A stretch of DNA of 59,067 bases, taken from NCBI GenBank assembly GCA_003219175.1, contig QHPU01000046.1, forward strand, positions 311-59,377. Reading direction: 5' to 3'. The notes under the pieces are model-generated. The model was given only the letters and a program-made list of their open reading frames with translations. It was not told the DNA's origin and made no database searches. Made by a program: the position numbers and the translations under genes. The stretch comes from Verrucomicrobiota bacterium. Its GTDB lineage: Bacteria; Verrucomicrobiota; Verrucomicrobiia; Chthoniobacterales; UBA10450. Every line of letters begins with the position of its first letter. The stretch's first letter is position 1. Shown here piece by piece: positions 51,665 through 59,067 of this stretch.

Positions 51665-53212
51665 ATGACATCTGTGTTCGAAAAACTCGGGCTCACTGAC
51701 GACAACGCCGGCGTCTTTGACGGCGAATGGCGCGGCGGCGGCGCGAAGATTGACAAGATCTCGCCGATTGATGGGAAGAAACTGGCCAGCGTTCGCACCG
51801 CGTCGGCCGATGATTACGACAAGGCAATCGCGCGCGCGCAGGAAGCGTTCTTAAAATGGCGCGTTACCCCGGGACCAGTCCGCGGCGATACCGTCAGACG
51901 CTTGGGAAATGCGCTCCGCGAGCTGAAACACGAGCTTGGTCAGCTCGTTACTCTCGAATCCGGCAAAATTTTGGCCGAGGGCGAAGGCGAAGTGCAGGAG
52001 ATGATCGACATCTGTGACTTCGCGGTCGGTCAATCGCGCATGCTCTACGGTCTGACCATTCAATCGGAACGACCGTACCACCGTTTGATGGAACAATGGC
52101 AACCGCTCGGTGTCGTTGCCGTCATCAGCGCATTCAATTTTCCGGTCGCAGTATGGTCGTGGAACGCCGCGCTCGCCGCCGTTTGTGGCGACGCCACGGT
52201 TTGGAAACCATCGGAAAAAACTCCCCTCGCTGCCATCGTTGTCACGAAAATTGCAGAGCGCGTCTGCCGCGAAACTGGCGCTGACCCGGCGATCTTCACT
52301 TTGCTACTCGGGGACCGCAAAAGCGTTGGTCAGAAACTCGCGGATGATAAGCGGATTTCTCTCGTCTCGGCTACCGGGTCGGTAAACATGGGCTTGAACG
52401 TCGCGAAGGCGGTTCATGGCCGGCTCGGGCGAACCATCATGGAGCTCGGCGGCAACAATGCGTTGATCGTTGCGCCCAGTGCCGATCTCGAAATGGCGAC
52501 GCAATCGATCTTCTTCGGCGCTGTCGGCACCGCCGGTCAGCGTTGCACTTCCACGCGCCGCGTGATCCTGCACGAGTCAGTCGCGGATAAAGTGCGGAAA
52601 AAGCTTTTAGCAGCCTACAAGAGTCTGCCCATCGGCAATCCGCTGGATCAGAAAACGTTGATGGGTCCTCTCATCGACAAGGGTGCGGTCGACGCCGTCC
52701 TGCAGTCGATCGAGAAGGTCAAAAAGGAAGGCGGCGAAGTTTTATACGGGGGCGAGCGACTCGATGGCGAACAATATTCCGGCGGCTGTTACATGACGCC
52801 GTGCCTGGTGAACGCGAAGCCGGAGTTCGACATTGTTTGTCACGAAACTTTCGGGCCGCTGCTCTATTTGATGACCTACCGCAATTTCGACGAAGCGATC
52901 GCGATTCAAAACGGCGTTCCGCAAGGTTTGACTTCAGCCATCTTCACTAACGACGTCCGCGAAGCAGAAAAATTTGTTAGCGCGGTGGGAAGCGATTGCG
53001 GTATCGCCAATGTGAACACGGGAACGAGTGGCGCCGAAATCGGCGGTGCGTTTGGTGGCGAGAAAGAAACCGGCGGGGGCCGCGAGAGCGGAAGCGATTG
53101 CTGGAAGAGCTACATGCGCCGGCAAACCAACACCATTAATTTTTCCAGCGAGTTGCCGTTGGCCCAGGGCATTCATTTCGGCGCCGGCGACGAAGGTAGC
53201 GCAACGGTGTAG
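51665..53212 (+). CDS. amaB: L-2-aminoadipate semialdehyde dehydrogenase (ALDH7-like)
   Basis: A 515-residue aldehyde dehydrogenase starting MTSVFEKLGLTDDNAGVFDG at 51665. The general base Glu260 (MELGGNNALI) and nucleophile Cys294 (AGQRCTSTRR) are 34 residues apart, as in the superfamily. AISAFNFPVAVWSWNAALAA and the late NVNTGTSGAEIGGAFGGEKE are characteristic of the ALDH7A1/antiquitin group. It oxidises aminoadipate semialdehyde (piperideine-6-carboxylate) to 2-aminoadipate with NAD(P)+. With the upstream aminotransferase it completes the first two steps of lysine degradation. Its last 279 bp overlap the antisense end of the MmgE/PrpD gene. Confidence 0.92.
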   Translation: MTSVFEKLGLTDDNAGVFDGEWRGGGAKIDKISPIDGKKLASVRTASADDYDKAIARAQEAFLKWRVTPGPVRGDTVRRLGNALRELKHELGQLVTLESGKILAEGEGEVQEMIDICDFAVGQSRMLYGLTIQSERPYHRLMEQWQPLGVVAVISAFNFPVAVWSWNAALAAVCGDATVWKPSEKTPLAAIVVTKIAERVCRETGADPAIFTLLLGDRKSVGQKLADDKRISLVSATGSVNMGLNVAKAVHGRLGRTIMELGGNNALIVAPSADLEMATQSIFFGAVGTAGQRCTSTRRVILHESVADKVRKKLLAAYKSLPIGNPLDQKTLMGPLIDKGAVDAVLQSIEKVKKEGGEVLYGGERLDGEQYSGGCYMTPCLVNAKPEFDIVCHETFGPLLYLMTYRNFDEAIAIQNGVPQGLTSAIFTNDVREAEKFVSAVGSDCGIANVNTGTSGAEIGGAFGGEKETGGGRESGSDCWKSYMRRQTNTINFSSELPLAQGIHFGAGDEGSATV

Positions 53213-54679
53213 ATTCGCGCTCTTTCGGCGCGATTTATTCAGGGTAGCGCGCGCAGTCGTTAGCTCAAATAAGCCGTCGAGTTTGTCGGCGGTCTCCATG
53301 CTCATAATAAACTTCTGCAATTTCTTGCACTGATCCTTGCCAACCAGGTCGCCACCCAGTGCAGTAAACTTCACCGCGATTTCATCTTCCGTCATTGGAT
53401 CGCGTGGATCGCCTTTCGGGACATCGACACGAGTAGAATGCTGCTTCCCGTCATTCGTCGTGATCGTCACGCGACTGGGCTGGAATTTCGGAAAGAGCGC
53501 CTCGAACTCTTCGTTCGCCACTACTTTTACCTTGTCCATGATCGGAATGAGAGCGTTATCACGAACGCGTTCTTCCTTGAATTGAAGCGGCGTTACCATC
53601 CCATCCACCAGGCCCACCGCCAGCGAGTAAGGCAGGGAATGATCGGCCGTTTCCTTCGAGTCAGGTCGATACTTGTGCGGATCGCCCAGAATGTCTGCCG
53701 CTCGGGCGATCACTTCGACTTTGATTTCCTTAACCTCGTTAGCCTTGAGCTTATGTTCCTTCACCGTCTTCATCATGGCGGTGAGTGGCGCGTGACTGAG
53801 CGCTTCAATCGGGAAACTTTTCATCCCGCAATCGAGAATCCGATAGTGTGACGTCGGCGAGGTCGGAAGGTCTTTGATCAATCCCTCACCATCGAAGGTG
53901 GCCGGCTGGCCCTTGTATTGCACATGCTTGAAAACGGCAAAGAGACCTTCCTTGCCATCGATAATGTGCTCGGGACCGGAAAACCCATCGCGGGCAAGTA
54001 GCGCACTCTCCGCTCCCATCCGTCCCGCCCACGGATCGACTGTGTTTTTCATGTTCGTCAATTTGCCAGCCGTGACTGCGCCCGGACAAAATGTTCGCGC
54101 GGCACTGATGCCGATCGCGGAAACCATTTGCCCGGGCGTGAGATTCAGCACCCGCCCCGCGGCAACCGGCGCGGCGAATGCGCTTAAGGTGGCGTGATGC
54201 CAACCGTATTCACGCACACCCGGCCGGCCGATCTCGCAAAGGCGCATTTCAATTTCGTAGGCAACGATGGTGGCGAGAACCAGATCCTTCCCGCTCAAGT
54301 CCTCGCTTTCGCAAAGTGCCAGCGGCGCGGCGATGAGATCGCTCGGATGACACGGATCAGCTTTCCAATAGATGTCGTTATAATCCATCGCCCGGATCAT
54401 GTGACCATTCAGAAACGAGGCATCGACGGGATTGGTTTTGAAACCGGAAACAAAGGCGGTTGCGTTTCCTTTCCCACTTCCCATCGCGCGGTAATGCTTC
54501 AGCAGGATTTTGGCGTCGTCCTGTTGACTGCCGCCCAGCGCGCAGCCGATGGAGTCGAACCAGAATAATTTCGCTGCTTGAATCGCTTCCGGGGAAAGAT
54601 GTTCGTACTTCAGGGCGCAAGCCCAATCGGCAATGGTATGTGAAAGGAGACGTTTCGATTCGGTTTGTTGATGTGCCAT
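52934..54679 (-). CDS. MmgE/PrpD family protein with antisense C-terminal extension
   Basis: A 581-residue protein starting MAHQQTESKRLLSHTIADWA. The MmgE/PrpD fold is clear to about residue 480: DSIGCALGGS, FLNGHMIRAMDYNDIYWKAD, KNTVDPWAGRMGAESALLA, and DHSLPYSLAVGLVDG. PrpD converts 2-methylcitrate to 2-methylaconitate; more distant members isomerise or dehydrate related acids, so the substrate is uncertain. From about residue 490 on, the sequence is an antisense reading of the dehydrogenase gene and has no family features. Family members end near 450-490 residues, so the original stop was probably lost and the gene now runs to the next stop at 52934. Confidence 0.85.
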   Translation of the reverse strand: MAHQQTESKRLLSHTIADWACALKYEHLSPEAIQAAKLFWFDSIGCALGGSQQDDAKILLKHYRAMGSGKGNATAFVSGFKTNPVDASFLNGHMIRAMDYNDIYWKADPCHPSDLIAAPLALCESEDLSGKDLVLATIVAYEIEMRLCEIGRPGVREYGWHHATLSAFAAPVAAGRVLNLTPGQMVSAIGISAARTFCPGAVTAGKLTNMKNTVDPWAGRMGAESALLARDGFSGPEHIIDGKEGLFAVFKHVQYKGQPATFDGEGLIKDLPTSPTSHYRILDCGMKSFPIEALSHAPLTAMMKTVKEHKLKANEVKEIKVEVIARAADILGDPHKYRPDSKETADHSLPYSLAVGLVDGMVTPLQFKEERVRDNALIPIMDKVKVVANEEFEALFPKFQPSRVTITTNDGKQHSTRVDVPKGDPRDPMTEDEIAVKFTALGGDLVGKDQCKKLQKFIMSMETADKLDGLFELTTARATLNKSRRKSANLHRCATFVAGAEMNALGQRQLAGKINGVGLPAHVALPAIASALAAPAGFFLATKRTADFGATRSRVHIGDTAIASHRANKFFCFADVVSEDG

Positions 54680-54768
54680 GATATTTTTTTGTTTCGGGTT
54701 TATGAGCTTGAGCGGGCCGTCAAGTTTTTCAAGCGATGATGTACTAAAATGGATACGAAAGACTCCAC

Positions 54769-55275
54769 GTGTTAATTGAGATCAGAGACGAGCGTCCTGA
54801 TGATATTGCCACTGTTCGTGAGGTGAACAGGCGCGCATTCGGGCAGGAGCAGGAAAGCAATATCGTCGATGCCTTGCGGACGAACGGAGGCGTTTTGCTT
54901 TCGTTAGTTGCGATAATGGACGACCGAGCGATCGGACACATCATCTACAGTCCGGTATCTGTTGGTGACATGGTAAAAGGTGCGGCGCTGGGCCCGATGG
55001 CAGTACTCCCGGAGCACCAACGACAGGGAATCGGGAGTAAGCTGGTGGAAGCGGGAAATCGGAAAATGAAAGATGCGGGGTATCCATTCATCATTGTTGT
55101 AGGCCATGCGGAGTACTATCCTCGATTCGGATTCAGACCGGCGAGCCAATATGGAATCAAGTGCGAATGGGATCTTCCAGATGATGTCTTCATGGTGCGG
55201 ATCCTGGACCTGGCGAAGATGCAGGGTGTCTACGGATTAGCAAAGTATCGGGACGAATTTTCGACAGTATGCTAG
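54769..55275 (+). CDS. GNAT family N-acetyltransferase (YhbS-like)
   Basis: A 168-residue protein from a GTG at 54769 (then LIEIRDERPDDIATVREVNR); no in-frame ATG lies nearby upstream. The acetyl-CoA-binding loop VLPEHQRQGIGSKLVEAG with its Q/RxxGxG/A core and the GHAEYYPRFGFRPAS segment are typical of the YhbS-like branch of GNAT enzymes. It acetylates an amine of unknown identity in the cytoplasm. It stands alone between the MmgE/PrpD gene and the TPR genes. Confidence 0.85.
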   Translation: MLIEIRDERPDDIATVREVNRRAFGQEQESNIVDALRTNGGVLLSLVAIMDDRAIGHIIYSPVSVGDMVKGAALGPMAVLPEHQRQGIGSKLVEAGNRKMKDAGYPFIIVVGHAEYYPRFGFRPASQYGIKCEWDLPDDVFMVRILDLAKMQGVYGLAKYRDEFSTVC

Positions 55276-55369
55276 CCTCTGCTCGCGAATCATTGTTTGG
55301 AATCCTGTTAATCCTGTCTAATAAACGCTGCCTTGCTGATAAATTGAGGGTGTGGCAGAAAACGGGAGC

Positions 55370-57032
55370 ATGAAGCCGAAGGGTTTCTTCGGGGAGCTAA
55401 AGCGTCGCAATGTTTACAAAGTTGCGGTCGCATATGCAGTCATCGGCTGGCTGGTCATGCAAGTCGCAGCGACGGTGGTGCCCGCTCTTCATCTTCCGGA
55501 TGCGATCACGACTGGGGTTGTAGTGCTGACTTTGCTCGGGTTCCCGATTTGCTTCTACAAATCGCGTTTGGGTCTACGTCGCTGTGATTGGAGCACTCTT
55601 GTCCGTCGGATTGTTCTTTGTTGGACGATATACCGCTGGACATGGAACGCCTCGGCAGAGGGAGGTAGCTACAGCTCCGCAGAAGTCAATTGCAGTGCTG
55701 CCGTTGCTCAATGAAAGTGGCGATCCGAAAGACGAATATTTCTCCGATGGCTTGTCAGAAGAATTGATCGCGGCGCTTGCTCAAATCAGGGAGCTAAAGG
55801 TCATCGGGCGCAGCTCTTCGTTTCGATTCAAGGAAAGGAAAGAAGAGACCAAAACGATTGGTGAGAAGCTCGGCGTCGCGACTCTGCTCGAGGGCACGGT
55901 GCGCAAACAGGGCGATCGCGTACGAATCGTCGCCGAATTGATCAATGCCGCGGATGGGATCGAACTCTGGACTCGGACTTTCGACCGCGAATTGAAAGAT
56001 ATTTTCGCCGTCCAGCAGGAAATCGCCGCGGCAGTGGCTTCATCATTAAAGGCTACTCTGCTTGGATCAGACCGATCTCAGCCCTCAAATCCAAAAAGCT
56101 CAGAAGCTCACAACGCGTATCTACAAGGGCGTTATTATTTCCAGAGACGCAGTCTCGAGGATTATCGCAAAGCTATCGGTTATTTTGACCAAGCGATCGA
56201 ACTCGACCCTGAATATGCTTTGGCTTACGCCGAACGTTCCGAAGTGTGGACTTTGATCGGGGATGGCACCGGTGAGGGTAAAACCTTGTGGCCAAAGGCG
56301 CGCGCCGATGCGGAAAAAGCCGTCTCCATCGCACCTGCGTTAGCTGAGGCGCATGCCGCCCTCGGCTGGGTTCGCTTTTTTACACAATGGAAATTTGACG
56401 AGGGTCTGCGCGAACTAAAACGCGCCAAAGAGCTGTCGCCAGCCAATCCGACCGCGAACGATCTGCTAGCGCGGGTCATTGTTTATCTTGGGAGACTCGA
56501 TGAGGCGGAGAAGCAAGGCCGGCAAGCAGTCGAATCGGATCCCTTAGCCTTCGCAGCCCAGAACAATCTTGCTCGCATTCTTTGGTATGAGGGCAAACTT
56601 GACGAAGCCGATGCGGTTGCACGCAAAGCAGCAGAGTTACACCCGACTGCGTCTTCCAGTCGCCGGTGGCAGGTTTTAGTTGCCATTCGACGCGGCGATA
56701 ACGAAACAGCGTTACGCGAAGCTCAATTCGAACCAGATGAAAGCTATCGCCGTTTCGAACTTGCGCTCGCGCAATATGCCCGCGGAGATCAAAAGGCCGC
56801 GGATGCGGCTTTGGCCGACCTGATTGGCAACAACCGAGGGCTGGACTATCAGGTCGCGCAGGTTTACGCCGTGCGCGGCGAGAAAGAAAAGGCTTTCGAA
56901 TGGTTACAAATCGCTCTGGATAATCATGACACCGGAATGCTGGCCCTTCTGGTTGAACCGTTGTTGAAAAGCTTGCGCGACGATCCCCGCTACAAAACGT
57001 TGGTCGCGAAGATGAATTTCCCCCCGCAATGA
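55370..57032 (+). pseudogene. TolB-like/TPR membrane protein with internal deletion and frameshift
   Basis: From the ATG at 55370 (GTG at 55352 possible) the gene reads MKPKGFFGELKRRNVYKVAV and VIGWLVMQVAATVVPALHLP, as in the intact copy next door. Near 55553-55567 the frame shifts, and the second membrane segment continues in another frame (VYVAVIGALLSVGLFFVGRY). By comparison with the copy at 57029, roughly 40 residues around the ELTPGGIKRTE region are missing. The TolB-like domain (KSIAVLPLLNESGDPKDEYF, LLEGTVRKQGDRVRIVAELI) and five or so TPRs follow without further damage to 57032. The downstream part could still be translated from an internal start, but without its N-terminal anchor. 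Confidence 0.75.
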
Positions 57033-58798
57033 GCGAGAAGCCTTCGTTCTTTGCGGAACTGAAGCGGCGCAACGTTTACAAAGTTGCCGTCGCGTATGCG
57101 ATCGTCGGTTGGCTGCTGGTCCAGATCGCCACGCAGGTTTTTCCATTCTTGGAAATTCCAAACTGGGTTGTGCGTCTGGTGATCGCATTCGTCGCGATCG
57201 GATTTCCAATCGCGTTGGTGATTGCATGGGCGTTTGAACTGACGCCGGGAGGAATCAAGCGAACGGAAGATGTCGGCCCGAGTGTCGAAGGAACATCGAA
57301 AGGTCGCACTTGGATCTTTGTAGCCGTCATCGGCGCTGCGCTTTCCATCGCATTATTTTTCATCGGCCGCTACAGTGGTCAGCATTCCGCCAGCGGGGGT
57401 GGCACCGAATTACCTGCCAAATCGATCGCGGTCCTGCCATTCGATAATCTCAGTCGCGATCCCGACAATGCGTTCTTTGCCGAAGGCGTACAGGACGAAA
57501 TTCTGACGCGATTGGCCAAAGTCGCGGATCTGAAAGTCATTGCCCGGACCTCGACGCAAAAATTCAAAAGCGCGCCGGAAAATTTGCCTGACATCGCGAA
57601 ACAGCTCGGCGTCTTGCATATCCTGGAAGGCAGCGTGCAAAAGGCGGGCGATCAGGTCCGCGTCAATGTGCAGCTGATCAATGCCCTGACCAACACGCAT
57701 CTGTGGGCGGAAATCTACGATCGCAAGCTCACTGATATTTTTGCGGTCGAGAGCGACATCGCGAAAACAATTGCCGACACCTTGCAGGCGAAGCTGACCG
57801 GTTCGGAAAAGCAGATGATGGCGTCGCAACCAACAACCGACACAACAGCTAACGACTTCTATCACAAGGGCAGATCATTATGGGAAAAAAGAACCGGCGA
57901 TAACATTCCCAAAGCCATTGGTTTTTATGAGCAAGCCATCGCGCACGATCCCAATTATGCGCTGGCTTACGCCGGCCTGGCCAATGCCTACGTTCTGCTT
58001 CCGTTTTACACGGGAAACGCCCGCCGAAGCGACTCACTCGCGAAGGCAAAAGAAGCTGCACTCAAAGCGCTTCAACTTGATCCCAAGGTAGCCGAAGCGC
58101 ATGCCGCCCTCGGCAAGCGTAATTTCTTCAGCATGGATCTCCCCGGGTCGTTGCGTGAGTACCAGCGCGCGATCGAGCTCAAGCCAAACTACGCCACCGC
58201 CCATCAATGGCTTGGCAACGACTCGCTGGTCAGCTTTGGACGATTTGATGAAGCCATCGCCGAAGGTAAACGCGCGATTGAGCTCGACCCGCTCTCACCG
58301 GTCATCAACGCGGATCTGGGTGTAACTCTTTACCTTGCTCGTCGCTACGACGACGCAATGGAGCAATTGCGAAAGACGCTTGCGATTGATCCGACCTTCT
58401 TCTACGCCCATTATAACCTCGGCATCGCTCTGCAATTAAAAGGCGATCTATCGGCGGCGATTGCGGAATACGAAAAAGCCAGACAACTGAGTTACGATTC
58501 GTTCGTGCTGGCCCTCATTGGAGCGGCGAAGGGTCTGGCTGGCGACAAAAGCGCGGCTCAGCAGGCTCTGAAGGGCTTCGATCAGGCAGCTCAAAATCAG
58601 GATGTGGACGAGTATTCGCGCGCCCTCCTCTTCCTGGGGATGAACAACAAAGAGGAGGCTCTTCGCTGTATTGAACGGGCCGTCGCCGCTCGGGACGGTT
58701 CCAGCCTCACCTGGATCAAAGTGGACCCATTGCTCGATCCCTTGCGCGGCGATCCGCGCTTCGAAGCACTCGGGCAAAAAGTGATTGCGCCAAAATGA
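57029..58798 (+). CDS. TolB-like/TPR membrane protein, intact copy
   Basis: A 589-residue protein whose ATG overlaps the previous stop (ATGA, 57029-57032). The layout is a short cytoplasmic start with FFAELKRRNVYKVAVAYAIV, three membrane helices up to about residue 115, a TolB N-terminal-like domain (SIAVLPFDNLSRDPDNAFFA, LHILEGSVQKAGDQVRVNVQ) to about 260, and then TPRs to the end. The same arrangement is often attached to or encoded beside class III cyclases, and here a cyclase gene follows. A role as a membrane signalling scaffold or cyclase partner is likely, but the biochemical activity is not known. Confidence 0.88.
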   Translation: MSEKPSFFAELKRRNVYKVAVAYAIVGWLLVQIATQVFPFLEIPNWVVRLVIAFVAIGFPIALVIAWAFELTPGGIKRTEDVGPSVEGTSKGRTWIFVAVIGAALSIALFFIGRYSGQHSASGGGTELPAKSIAVLPFDNLSRDPDNAFFAEGVQDEILTRLAKVADLKVIARTSTQKFKSAPENLPDIAKQLGVLHILEGSVQKAGDQVRVNVQLINALTNTHLWAEIYDRKLTDIFAVESDIAKTIADTLQAKLTGSEKQMMASQPTTDTTANDFYHKGRSLWEKRTGDNIPKAIGFYEQAIAHDPNYALAYAGLANAYVLLPFYTGNARRSDSLAKAKEAALKALQLDPKVAEAHAALGKRNFFSMDLPGSLREYQRAIELKPNYATAHQWLGNDSLVSFGRFDEAIAEGKRAIELDPLSPVINADLGVTLYLARRYDDAMEQLRKTLAIDPTFFYAHYNLGIALQLKGDLSAAIAEYEKARQLSYDSFVLALIGAAKGLAGDKSAAQQALKGFDQAAQNQDVDEYSRALLFLGMNNKEEALRCIERAVAARDGSSLTWIKVDPLLDPLRGDPRFEALGQKVIAPK

Positions 58799-58851
58799 AG
58801 ATCGATAATTTCTTCATCGAGCTGAAGCGGCGCGATATTTCTGTGAGATAG
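58795..58851 (+). pseudogene. 18-codon stub of a third TolB/TPR gene copy
   Basis: An ATG overlapping the previous stop (ATGA) encodes MKIDNFFIELKRRDISVR and then stops with TAG. FFIELKRR aligns with the opening FFGELKRRN/FFAELKRRN of the two larger copies, so this is the truncated start of a third tandem copy. It may still be translated as a short coupled peptide. Confidence 0.6.
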
Positions 58852-58863
58852 AGAGGAAATCTC

Positions 58864-59067
58864 ATGCCATCCGAGCCTTCCTCCGACGTGAAGCTTGAAA
58901 TCGGTCACGTCTTATTCATCGACATCGTTGGCTATTCGAAGTTGTTGATCACCGAGCAGAGCGATCAGATGCAAACGCTTCGACAGATTGTTCGTGGCAC
59001 CGAGCAGTTCAAAAAAGCCGAAGCAGAAGGGAAACTGCTGCGCTTGCCGACGGGAGACGGGGGCGCC
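58864..59067 (+). CDS. Class III adenylate/guanylate cyclase (N-terminus; runs off window)
   Basis: The 68 codons from the ATG at 58864 (after AGAGAGGAAAT) stay open to the right edge. GHVLFIDIVGYSKLL carries the first metal-binding aspartate region of class III nucleotide cyclases (F-x-D-I-x-G-[YF]), and KLLRLPTGDGGA matches the later RxxGDG segment. The product would make cAMP or cGMP. In relatives a TolB-like/TPR region often follows the cyclase domain in the same chain, so the missing part may resemble the two upstream proteins. Placement directly after those genes suggests one signalling locus. Confidence 0.82.
   Translation, partial: MPSEPSSDVKLEIGHVLFIDIVGYSKLLITEQSDQMQTLRQIVRGTEQFKKAEAEGKLLRLPTGDGGA

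Overview
The window looks like chromosome of a free-living Gram-negative heterotroph, most likely a soil Verrucomicrobiota of the Chthoniobacterales/Spartobacteria type. This is inferred from the flavour of the proteins (paired TolB-like/TPR membrane proteins opening with an ELKRRNVYKVAVAYA-type motif, outer-membrane beta-barrels, S74-type fibre proteins, GYF/Yip1 proteins), moderately high GC and many short intergenic palindromes. I could run no database search. No rRNA, tRNA, CRISPR array or phage module was seen.

Layout. 1-9.7 kb: a coupled sulfotransferase and NAD-sugar epimerase, a frameshifted M23 peptidase, DUF2752 and GYF-Yip1 membrane proteins, an AlkA-type glycosylase, a UPF0173 hydrolase, a lipoprotein amidase and secreted proteins. 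9.7-24.8 kb: a compact biosynthetic region. An AsnB-type amidotransferase lies divergent to a 2553-residue fully reducing type I polyketide synthase (KS-AT-DH-MT-ER-KR-ACP, no thioesterase). This is followed on the same strand by a stand-alone condensation enzyme, a membrane desaturase, a LolD/MacB-type ABC ATPase and permease, and a LolA-like protein, with 4-8 bp gene overlaps at several junctions. The simplest reading is synthesis, transfer or esterification, desaturation and export of a (methyl-branched) polyketide lipid. 25-33.4 kb: envelope functions (HpnL-like protein, PAP2 phosphatase, SCP2 protein, two paralogous outer-membrane barrels) and an ABC-2 exporter. The exporter operon is split by a 531 bp cassette that carries a four-helix-bundle (23S-IVP/Avd-like) gene between 37-bp inverted repeats.

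33.4-42.7 kb: nitrilase-family hydrolase, MFS exporter, ferredoxin plus a CysJ-like flavoprotein, and an ion-transport block (PiT phosphate transporter with DUF47 partner, MgtE, CorA) that includes an outer-membrane protein gene broken by one TGA. 42.8-54.7 kb: catabolism. It holds a FadJ-type bifunctional beta-oxidation enzyme containing an in-frame palindromic repeat insert, a long acyl-CoA dehydrogenase, and a lysine 6-aminotransferase plus aminoadipate-semialdehyde dehydrogenase pair. An MmgE/PrpD gene follows whose 3' end runs antisense into the dehydrogenase gene. A decayed 17-residue-repeat S74-domain fibre gene lies between a small membrane-protein gene and a degenerate copy of that gene. 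54.7 kb to the end: a GNAT acetyltransferase, then one degraded, one intact and one stub copy of a TolB-like/TPR membrane protein, then the start of a class III nucleotide cyclase.

Two themes stand out. One is the undescribed-looking polyketide/condensation/desaturase/export cluster. The other is heavy repeat activity: an inverted-repeat-bounded four-helix-bundle cassette, a dispersed palindrome that has entered a coding region in frame, and at least six compound elements built from short hairpins that usually have 3-nt loops. Several genes are broken by single events (M23 peptidase, S74 protein, outer-membrane transporter, first TPR protein). These may be true pseudogenes or, if this is a metagenome assembly, base-level errors.
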